In this document: positions 55,122 through 64,000 of the stretch, piece by piece
How the letters are laid out: each line of letters opens with the position of its first letter
Position numbering within the stretch: position 1 is the stretch's first letter
Origin: Dendrobium chrysotoxum
Taxonomy: Eukaryota; Streptophyta; Magnoliopsida; Asparagales; Orchidaceae
Assembly (NCBI GenBank): GCA_019925795.1
Contig: CM034297.1
Span: 49,433,941 to 49,497,940 of the forward strand
Direction of reading: 5' to 3'
Length of the DNA: 64,000 bases
Program-made: the position numbers and the translations under genes
Notes under the pieces: generated by a model
Database searches by the model: none
Seen by the model: only the letters and a program-made list of their open reading frames with translations
Told to the model about the DNA's origin: nothing

Positions 55122-55699
55122 AAACAAGTGCTGGGTAGAGAACCGACTCCTGTTGAATTGCATAGTCATACCCACAACCGGCAGGACGACCAGCAATGGA
55201 TTGACGAGCGTGCTAGGAGAGCCTATGTAAGTATATGTTAATTTTGATGATATTATGTGTAAATAGCATAACTTTTTATTAACTTTCATAGGAGGACTAT
55301 ACACGGCTTCGAGAGATTCAGGCTACAGCAGGAGAAGGTTCTTCTGCTGGATCAACAAACTATTCTGACTACCGCACTTGGTCGCAAGCGGTAGGAGGAA
55401 TGCAGCATGGCAGAGTATATGGGTTAGGCTCGCAGGCCTATGCATATGAAGGGCAGTCATCTAGTGGGGGTAGTTTTTCATCGAGTACCCATGAATCTTT
55501 ATATACCCAACAGATAGCTGCCCTCACAGCTGAGCTAGAACAGGTACGGAAAGCCCAAGCTGATTGGCAGATGCAAATGCAGCAGCAGCAGATGCAGATA
55601 CAGCAGCAGCAAGCTCAAATGTTAGAAGAAAGGAGAAAGATGATGGAGCAGATGAGTAGTGGTAGAAGTACAGCTGAGGATGAAAATGAATCAGAGTAG
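55122..55699 (+). pseudogene. Transposase_24 C-terminal exons fused to TNP2 in CACTA-2
   Basis: Exon 55122-55226 encodes VLGREPTPVELHSHTH and QWIDERARRAYE. Exon 55292-55699 encodes EDYTRLREIQATAGEG, GRVYGLGSQAYAYEG and a Gln/Met-rich coiled coil, ending at TAG 55697-55699. The homologous CACTA-1 gene has this as the tail of a separate Transposase_24 gene. Here the GT-AG introns link it in frame to the preceding TNP2 exon (FPIWFKNA then KQVLGREP). The rest of DUF4216 and the first half of the Transposase_24 gene have been deleted. Confidence 0.75.
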
Positions 55700-55969
55700 A
55701 CATTATTAACTGATGTGGACATATATTTTTATGTGTTTTTTGGACAAATTGATCTATTTGCTGTTTGAACATGTTTAGTTATTTGTTTATGACATTTTCC
55801 TTATATATGTTTATTTATACATGTTTAAGTTTTCCTTATCTCGTTGATGCTCTTCTGGTTTGTGTAATTATTGATATTATGGAATATATATGTTGTTGCA
55901 ATTTTTGTATGCAGGTTTAAATGTGGAAATCACTTTTTAAAGTGAGGAAGGTTTTTTTTTTCTGCTACA

Positions 55970-56396
55970 GGTTTCCGGCGGATTATCCGCCGGTAACCTT
56001 GACGGAAATTTGATATGACAAAATTTTCGGCGGCTTATGCGACGAAACGCCGGCGGATAGTTCGACGGTAATATCCGACGGTAATACTAGGCATCGCTTT
56101 TTATTGCGACGGAATATCCGCCAGAATTTCCGGTGGCACTTGTCCGCCGGTATTTCCGGCGATTATTACGCCGGAACACTGCCACAGAAAAGGCGTCGGT
56201 TTGTCAAATATATCCGCCGGAAAAGCCGCCGAAAATATTTCCGGCGGAAAAAATGCGACGGAAGTTTTTTTCTGACGCGCGTTTTACCGTCGGATCAATT
56301 TCCGCCGGTAATCCGTCGGAAACCGATAATTTCCGTCGCATTTTTTGCTTTACTAGCAGATTTTGTCCGCCGGTAATAACTGTTTTTCCTGTAGTG
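55970..56396. repeat. CACTA-2 3' subterminal repeat zone
   Basis: About twenty CCGGCGG, CCGCCGG or CGACGG-type words in both orientations, ending in the terminal repeat TTTTTCCTGTAGTG. The frames through it (56104-56432) are composition artefacts. Confidence 0.8.
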
Positions 56397-56399
56397 TCA

Positions 56400-57114
56400 T
56401 ATCATCAGATTCGTCCAACTCTCATCATGTAATGTTCTCTACATGATATATATTTACTATATTGAACTAAGCCCCCCCCCCCCCCCCCCGGCCCACTGCA
56501 TTATTTGTAATTAACTACAAACACTAGTAAAATCATTTTAACTAGGCCAGGCCCTACAGTTTTTTCCTTTTTTAGGATTTTTTCACATAAAAATCTTGAT
56601 GTCACTTATGACTCTTACACCCCTCTCTTTTTATTTGTATATATGCTAGATATTCAATCAAGGCTAGGACGCTAAACTCTTTATCTCTCTACTATCATGA
56701 ATATTTTAAGATACAACAGTTTGATATCATCTGTGAAAAATAATTCTTGTATGGGGGCAACATTTGCTACAACCTCAAAAGGTCATTAACGTTGTGGTGG
56801 TGGGGGGGAGCTCGATTGCAATCTCAAATATGGTTGTGGTCAAGTAAGTCCCTCTAATATTTTTATATAGGAAAATAATCTTACTAAAAACCATCTATCA
56901 TATATACAGCTTCTAACAACTATAAGAAAGTTAAAGTGAATTATATTATACCCTCCTCAACTAGACTTCTACTTCTTGGGCAAGGTTATAGTCTTGACCT
57001 CAAAAAGGTAATAATGGTTTAATGACAAACTAATCTTCAGCTTCAATTTGGGATACACGCGGCCTTCGCCCCTCCTAATCAAGGCATAATTAATCCCAAG
57101 AGGATTCAATTCGA
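56400..57114. other. Spacer with an 18-bp poly-C tract
   Basis: No gene. A run of C at 56472-56489 is followed by 'ggcccactgc'. Confidence 0.55.
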
Positions 57115-57459
57115 CCTCTTCCACACAGGTTAATGTCATCACACAATGCTTTAAAAAATAACCTTAGATAGGTCAAACATCGCTTGTGGATCCCCCTCAA
57201 CCTCTTCCTTACATGTTAACGTCATTGAGCAACACTCTTATAAATAATGTTAGATAGTTCAAATATCTTTGGATGATTTCTCTCAACCTCTAACACACAG
57301 GTTGATATCATTGAGTAATGCTCTGATAAATAATCTCTAATATGTCAAACATCCATAATGAATTTATCTCGACTCACTAATGCTATCAAATAATACTTTG
57401 GTAAGCAATCTTGGATAGGTCAAATATTCTTAATAGATTTCTCTTGACCCTTTCTATAT
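57115..57459. repeat. 86-bp tandem repeat, four degenerate copies
   Basis: Copies start at about 57115, 57201, 57287 and 57373. Each has cctctt-cacacaggtta, a 'cattgagcaatgct(c/t)t(g/a)ataaataatct' middle and 'gataggtcaaa(c/t)at'. The spacing is exactly 86 bp for the three intervals despite heavy divergence. Confidence 0.8.
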
Positions 57460-59101
57460 AGTACTTTGAAGAATCTCTTTTCAACCCCTTCTTCAAGGAA
57501 AGATTAGAGCCCCATCAATATCAGACCTCTACTCATTTGGCACCATTAGTGTGCCGCTAAGCTGTTGTCATCGGTACACCACCTGACACCCTTTATCGAG
57601 TTATTCACTATCCACCCCCATTAGCATAGATTTTTATTTCCTTCAATATAATGCAACTTAACCACCGCCAACATCATCCATTCGCCTGATAGCTATGTTT
57701 GATTGAAAAATATATATAGTTTGAAAAGGTTAATTATCTTTAGGAATAATTTAAAATTGACATTTAAATTTTAATTCGAAAATTCAACATCCATTAGTGA
57801 TGATATACTACCTCAAAAGGTAGAGATAAAATCACCTAATGGGTTTAAATTTAGAATTATAAATCTAATCATGAATATCGTAGCTAGATTCAGGAGAGAA
57901 CAACATATAATCCCAAATGATCAAAATAAAGTTCAGTCAAATATCTGGCTACGATAATCTAGATAAATCATCATTGATTTCTTATTCAAAATTATATCAA
58001 TAAATGATATATCATTCCAAAGGAAAAAGATATCACTCATTGGTAATTACTTGAATATGATAATAACGATTGCCATTTTTTTTATATCCCAAAGGTAATT
58101 AATTGAGGGTTTTGAAAACTTAATTTTAAAAATTAGATCTGGATTTCTATATCTCCTACGAGTGCAAGCCCTCAGAGTTAATTACGTCATAGGAAACCTA
58201 AAATTTCTTATGAATACTCTCGATTAAAATAGCGATATGAATTTCATTTAAAATTTTCAAAGATTTATGTCAAAGGAGATAAAGCTTGGAAATTTTAAAT
58301 GGGAATGGTTCAAGGTTGAACACTTATTTCTGGAGTCAATGAAGGAAGGGTAGGAGGTGTCTTGAGATTTTGAATTACTTCAGAATCACCTTAGTCTATC
58401 CTAAGTGTTGGGCTTGAATTTGATTGAAAGAGATTTAGGTTTGAGTGGTCAATTTTATTAGAAAATGGGATTCAAATCCTAGAGGTTGAGGAGTTAAAAA
58501 TAAAAATCTGCCTCAAAACTTAAGTCTAAAATTGGGTGCTAAAAATCAGTGACCTAGAACCTAGCTAATCAATACAAATCTGGACTTACTCCAGCCTGAA
58601 TTGGGGAGCCAGCTAAACCACCTAAATGCTTCAAAACCATGAATCCGGTCTTTAATAAAAGAGTGGTTAAGGATGCTATTTAAGATTAGTTTAAGGAGCT
58701 GGGGTTGACATCTAGAGTAAAAGCGTTAGAGTTTCTATGTGAACTTAAATATTTTTAATTTTGTTTAAGTAGAAAAGTTTTATTCGTGTCCTCACGACCC
58801 TCCGATCGGGTTTCAGGCTAAATCAAAACACGACATGCAAGATCACCAAAAAACTAAGAAAAGCAGGCAGATCTTATATCGCAATCAAAATTAAACAATC
58901 AACATTAATCAAATCAATTAAATTAGAATTCAAATTGAAATTCCATGTGGCAACTGCCACTTAATTATACAACCCAGGGTCTGCAGGAAAAGTAAAGTGG
59001 CCGAGTACCACTGACTACAACCCAGATTCTACTCCTAAGACTCAAGTGACTTTGAGAATGGGTCTTCTCTTCGTTCGTCACTTCTTCGCCCTTCTGTGGG
59101 G
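57460..59101. other. Spacer, no gene seen
   Basis: AT-rich with stops in all frames. I see no domain or ordered repeat. Confidence 0.5.
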
Positions 59102-59270
59102 CTCCTTGGATCGTCAAGTCCGGATATCCAAGTGAAAAGAAACTCCCTCTTGAAAGGGGTGTTATCTTTTCTCCTTGGATATTTAAAAGTATCCTAATTT
59201 GGATCTCCAAATGGAGAGGAACTCTCCCGTAAGGGATGTCCCTTCCTCTTTGGATTCCAAATTAGATGTT
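59102..59270. repeat. Two diverged ~75-bp direct repeats, each internally palindromic
   Basis: Unit one runs from 'ggatatccaagtgaaaag' to 'tctccttggatattt'. Unit two runs from 'ggatctccaaatggagagg' to 'ctctttggattcc'. Each folds back on itself around a short 'gggg/ccc' loop region. Confidence 0.6.
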
Positions 59271-60660
59271 TAAACATCACATTCTCAAATCACTTTAAAC
59301 ATTATAACTCAATTCAAATTAAATTACATTAATCAAAAATGAAAATCTAGACTTGATCATGCAGGGTTATCCTAATAATCAATAATTAATAAATATCCCA
59401 AGTAATTAATATTAAAATTTAAAATACTCAAACCAGCCACACTTGGCCATGCTCTTTTAATTTTAAAGGGGGACTTAAGTAATTTTTGGAGCACCTGCAG
59501 AAAATATCGTTAATTGTAAAGCTTAATTATTTAATTGTCCCCTTTGATTTTAAATGCCCTATGCGAGCATGGCCACATGTATAAGATTGAATTAGTATAA
59601 ATCGTCCCTAACCTAGGGGTAGATCTAATGCACAATCAATCATAATACAGAGTGTAGTAAGTAAATAAATAATCAATCAATTCTACTACTAGCAAGCAGC
59701 ATGTAGTAAAAGCTCGAAAACCTAGCACACAGCAGAAAAGTAAACACCGGCCTAACCTAAAACTAGAATTTATTGTCCTAGCAAACTATCTAAAGTGTTT
59801 GAGGCAGGCTGTGTGGTTTGGATATATCCTAAGTAGGGTATTTAATTGAAATTATTTAATATTTTGGTTGGTTGAAAGGCTTAAAAGAATTTTTTATTTT
59901 TGGTTTAAATCTTAATGATTTAAAATTTATTTTGAAATTGCTTTTATTTTTTATTAGATATTACCTTTGTTGCTCACCGAGACCGTGAAGTTTATTTCAC
60001 CTTCTTTGGGTCTAATTTAATAGCCTCGTAGGCCTAGGTTATCCAATGGTACCCGATATGATTAAGTAATTTAATTTAATTAAAATTTGAAAGTTGATTA
60101 AATTTAAATGAAAGCTGATTGATTGCTAGTTTAAAAGTTGAGATTTTCTGAAATTTATTGAATTTTTGGAATTTTTTTCTTATCTTAATAATTTAATTAA
60201 GGGGTCAAAAGTTTACTTTTTGATTAAACTTAAATTTAGGAAAATTAGCATTTTTATAAAATAGTAGACTTTAATAAGATCAGTTAGACTATAAGGATGC
60301 TGTATTGAGATTTTTCTATATTTTATTATGAATGTTTGAAGTTTTGACTTGATTTTGACTAGAAGTTTGATCAAAAGTTGACTTTTTCTAATTTGAATGA
60401 TTTCTGGAGATTTGATATTTTTGATAAATATTAAACCTTAATATAAGTTGAATGCCTTTAAGTTTGCTAACTTTAGAGTTTATTTGAATTTGTTATGAAT
60501 TTTCAAAGTTTTGTGTGTTTATTTGAATTATTCAATTAGTTTAATTAAAGGGCTTTTTATAATTTGAATCCAAATGAATTCCAAACTTCTTGAAATCACC
60601 TCCAAAGATCAGAAATGATCTAAGGAGGGATTATCAAGTGTTTGAGAATTTTTGGGAATT
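59271..60660. other. AT-rich spacer, no gene seen
   Basis: No coding frame of note; recurring 'gttgactttt' and 'gaagttttgact' phrases suggest old repeat material. Confidence 0.45.
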
Positions 60661-61924
60661 TTTATTACTTTTAATTAATTAAATTAATTAAATATTAAAT
60701 TTTATTTAAAATTAAATTAAGATTAAACTTGATGTCCAATCAAGGGGTTTTTATTTTTCATTGATTAAGGGTTCAATTTAGGTCAGTTAGAGGTATTTCT
60801 TATAATTTTTGGATTTAAATTTGATTAATTACATTTTCTGGAAGTTTTAAAGGCTTAATTAAGATTTAATTTTGATTAAATAAGTTAGAAGGCTTAATGA
60901 CTTCAAAATTCAGTGAGGAAATTTTTATAGGCTGAGAGTGTGATCACTAAATTTAAAGGGTCATGATTTCAAATCAAGAGGATGTGTATCCTAATTATTA
61001 TAATTTTTTTAAGTTATCTAAACAAGTCCTTAATTATTATCCTTAATGATGTCACTAGGTTAAGTGGTTTTGAATCAAAGTTTATACTAACCTTTAATTA
61101 ACTAGCATACATATGATATGCACACATAATCATCACAATAAAATCCTAACATTAGGAGAAGCCTAAGCTAAGTGGTGTGTGTATCTTAGGCATACAAATC
61201 AAATTAAAACCTAATTAATTGAAGGATTAATCAATGATGAATAAAACAAAGTAATTATTCATTGATTAATCACCACTCCCCATTGATTCTATTCAATCAA
61301 GCTTGATCCATGCTTAAGATTTTAAGAGATCTCTCAAATTTCAAAATTTAACATAAATATAATTTTAAAATATCATTTCAAAAATACATATATATAAATA
61401 TAAGTACATATATATAAATATAAGTACTTATATTAAAAATACAAATAAAATAATGTCAAATTATTTTGAGAGATCTATTGAGTTACTTAGAATAGTCTGA
61501 AAATCAATTTTTAAAATTTAAAAATATTTAATATAATATTTAATATCATATTAATTAAATATTGAAAATATTAAAGTAATTCAAATCATTTAAAATAAAT
61601 AAAATTTTAAATCTTAAGGTTAATTTTAAATTAAAATATTTGAAATTCTAAAAATTTTGAGAGATTACTTGTATTTTTTTGAATTAATAAGAATTTCTTT
61701 TGAATTTTTAAAGGGACTATTTAATATTTAAATTTGATTAAGAATTAGATAAATGTTTAATTATTTAAATAGCTTAATGTTATTTAAAATATATAATATA
61801 TTTCAAATCAATTTTAATTTTAAATTAACATGTTTTAAAGTAATTATTTAATTATATAAAAGATCTTATGTTAAACTCTTAAATTTAAAAATATTTAATA
61901 TTTGGTCATTTAAATATTAATTAA

Positions 61925-61966
<42 letters not shown>

Positions 61967-62280
61967 TTAAAATGTATTAATTAATTTTGAGTTAGAATTT
62001 AATTTTAAATTAAGGAAATAACTTAAATATTTATCTGAACATTTAAAATTAATTTTAAAATAAAATTTTAAGTTTTATAAAATATTTTAATCATTTTTTA
62101 TTAAATACTAATTAAAAAATATTAAATACTTAATATTTTTAATTAATTTTAATTTTAAATTAAATATCTTAATTTTTTGAAAAATATAATATATTATATT
62201 AAATTTTTAAATTAATATTTAATTTTATATAATTTTTATAAGTAAAATAGATTTAAAATTATTTAAAAAAATTAAATCCA
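60661..62280. other. Extremely AT-rich block
   Basis: Mainly taat/attt/aaat words with an (AT)14 run at 61931-61958. It ends sharply at 62280, where normal-GC sequence begins. No gene. Confidence 0.6.
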
Positions 62281-62919
62281 TTAATAGCTCAAGCGGCGCC
62301 ATCATCCACATGGCGGCATCCTGTTCGTTCAATCCAAACAACGGTACCGGTAGCCTACGTGGCAGCATCAGAGTGGTTGAATCATTCCGCAGCTAATGAT
62401 TTCTGCGGAGGCAATCATTAGCATTAAATGCTAATGATTAACGCAGCAGGCCGCGGTTACTTCACGACGTCAGCATTGTTACACCTTGTTCGATTGCCCG
62501 TGATTTAATTGAACGGCCCAGATCGCATCAAACGGAGCTCAGAAATACGAAATCGGATTCGTGTTCGGACAGAAGTGCGGAAAGGACAGATCTGAATCAT
62601 TGATCATAAGATCAACGGTTCAGATCTTACGTAACGTAAGGGTTACATAAATCAAACCCTTGAGCTCATTTTTGAGCTCATTCTCTCAATCGGGTCAATC
62701 AATTTGAATAAAATTTTAAACAGGAAAAGCTTGAATAAATAGAAGTCATGTGGATATAATTTTATGGTTTAAAAAGCACTTTATGAAAGCTAATTTAACC
62801 TAAGTGATTCTACCTAGGGTTTAAGATTTTTACCTCAGTAAATGACGGTTTAAACCGTGTAATGGCTCTCTGAAATTATAGTTTGTCCATGGTTGTTGAC
62901 CTCATTTTTGTATGAGGTC
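62281..62919. other. Normal-GC island with promoter-like sequence, no gene seen
   Basis: From 62281 to 62700 base composition changes abruptly (gcggcgcc, ggtaccggtagc, cgacgtcagc, 'gaacggcccagatcgcatc'). Such text is common in plant 5' flanks and in LTRs. No frame or element end was recognised. Confidence 0.45.
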
Positions 62920-63780
62920 ATTAGGACCCAATCCAGACTCCAGATGAATCCAGGCCTTAGGATCTTTTCAATCCTTAAGATAATCTTGACCTTAGGATCA
63001 ATCTGATCTTAGATCAATCCAGACTCTAATATCAATCAAGATTCAAATCAATCTTAATCCCATATTAATTTTAAACTCAATTCAATCAAACTCTAAGTTA
63101 ATCTAAACTCTAGGATCCTCCTAGACTTCAGACCTTAGGATCTACTCTAGACCCTAGGATTCTACCAGACTCCAGATCATATGATCTTCTTAGGCCCTAG
63201 AACCTATTCTAGACTCTAGGATCAATTCAGGTCCTAGATCAATCTACCCTCTATATTATTTTAGATCTTGGGATTCTTCTAGAGCCATAGCCTAGGATTT
63301 TCCTAGACACTAGGATTCTTTTAGATCTTAGACTTTAAGATTTTTCTAGACAATGGGATTCTTTTAGATCCTAGACTTTAAGATTTTCCTAGACACTAGG
63401 ATTCTTTTAGATCCTAGACTTTATGATTTTTCTAGACACTGGGATTCTTTTAGATCCTAGACTTTAAGATTTTCCTAGACACTAGGATTCTTTTAGATCC
63501 TAGACTTTAGGATCTACCTAGACCCTAGGATCTTTCCAGAATCTAGATCTTAGGATTTTCCTAGATCCTAGGATTTTCCTAGACTTCAGATCTTAGGATC
63601 TACTCTAGACCCTAGGATTCTTCATAGACTCTAGATCCTAGGATCATTTTAAACCTTAGACCTTAGGATTTCTAGACTCTAGGATCCTTCTAGAATTCAA
63701 ACCCTAGGAATCACCCAGGTCCTAGATCTACCTAGACCTAGGGTCAATCCAGACCAACCCAGACTTTAAATTAATTTATT
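62920..63780. repeat. Minisatellite of CTAGA/CTAGG words with a regular 43-bp core
   Basis: The whole stretch is made of 'ctagactctaggatc'-type phrases about 20-22 bp long. In 63315-63529 five copies of a 43-bp unit (gattcttttagatcctagac, then ttaagattttcctagacact) occur at exact 43-bp spacing (63315, 63358, 63401, 63444, 63487). Each unit is two related ~21-bp halves. Confidence 0.88.
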
Positions 63781-64000
63781 CAAAATGCAAGTCAATCCAA
63801 ATTTCAAGTTAGTTCAATCCGGACCTTTAAATAACCTAGATTTAGTTGCTACAGCCTCTGACCTGACCCTAATTTTATCTAATCATCTATAATTTTATCT
63901 AATCATCTATAATCATTTAAATGATTGTAAATGACTTAGGTAGCTCAAATTCTAGCATTCAAATAAAAAATTCAGTTCAAATCCAAACTTTTAATTCAAA
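63781..64000. other. Window end, no gene seen
   Basis: AT-rich; includes a 20-bp tandem duplication (aattttatctaatcatctat, twice, about 63870-63911). Confidence 0.5.

Larger units (their letters stand above)
50739..56396 (+). mobile_element. CACTA-2: coding CACTA transposon, 5658 bp
   Basis: Left end CACTAAAGGAAAA, right end TTTTTCCTGTAGTG, flanked by TCA (50736-50738 and 56397-56399). Subterminal CCGGCGG/CCGCCGG motifs fill 50760-51060 and 55970-56380. Between them on the plus strand are a GC-rich leader, an RTE-LINE RT fragment, a TNP2 pseudogene and a Transposase_24 C-terminal exon pair. It is related to CACTA-1 but carries its own deletions. Confidence 0.92.

Noticed and set aside
55524..55772. 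Minus-strand 82-codon frame rich in Ala and Ser
   Set aside because: Antisense of the CAG-rich coiled-coil exon of the CACTA-2 Transposase_24 tail.
57460..64000. A host gene hidden in the AT-rich right end
   Set aside because: I found no splice-consistent series of frames or domain text on either strand.

Overview
The window is nuclear DNA of a flowering plant: AT-rich and intron-containing, dominated by nested retrotransposons and CACTA transposons, with one intact host gene. No species can be named from the sequence. I found no rRNA, tRNA, CRISPR array, organelle insert or bacterial operon. Nearly every long reading frame belongs to a transposable element and is broken.

Layout. 1-870: a TATA-bearing LTR-like repeat with a ~32-bp minisatellite, read on the minus strand; a plus-strand copy lies at 49380-50730. 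924-1755: a degenerate direct copy of 37535-39290, followed by a small CACTA element (1775-2616). 4684-6960: a LINE with ORF1 and 3' UTR but no ORF2, flanked by a 15-bp target duplication. 7618-29351: a three-layer nest. A 5'-truncated L1-type LINE (7618-10097 plus 27253-29351) is split by a Sirevirus-type Copia element (10098-27252, TSD GCAAG/GTAAG). The Copia pol gene is in turn split by a CACTA element (14724-21758, TSD CAT) with TNP2 and Transposase_24 pseudogenes. 29352-36258: three direct ~1.37-kb units derived from the upstream flank of the host gene; the third is split by another LINE (32751-35848, 18-bp TSD). 36259-39070: a LINE fragment, a repeated block with a 651-bp CACTA insertion, and an (AT)32 tract. 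39071-40270: a fourth unit, directly upstream of the host gene.

The host gene (40559-44242, plus strand) is a fatty acyl-CoA reductase. Ten exons with GT-AG introns splice in frame to 489 codons. Both the TGxTGFLA cofactor motif and the YxxxK active-site motif are present, so it is the one gene here that looks functional. A second ORF2-less LINE (44451-46730) begins about 210 bp after its stop codon. Beyond it is a decayed duplicate of the gene's upstream flank with a scrap of exon 2 (47690-48340), then two MITEs. 50739-56396 is a second coding CACTA element (TSD TCA). The last 7.6 kb has no recognisable gene; it holds an 86-bp tandem repeat, a very AT-rich stretch, a short normal-GC island and a 43-bp minisatellite.

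Main points of interest: (1) two ORF2-less LINEs of almost equal length, each with its own target duplication, pointing to a trans-mobilised family; (2) both coding CACTA elements carry a fragment of an RTE-type reverse transcriptase upstream of their transposase, tandemly amplified in one; (3) repeated amplification of the FAR upstream region; (4) an exon-level fusion of TNP2 to the Transposase_24 tail; (5) target duplications and empty sites that give a relative insertion order.
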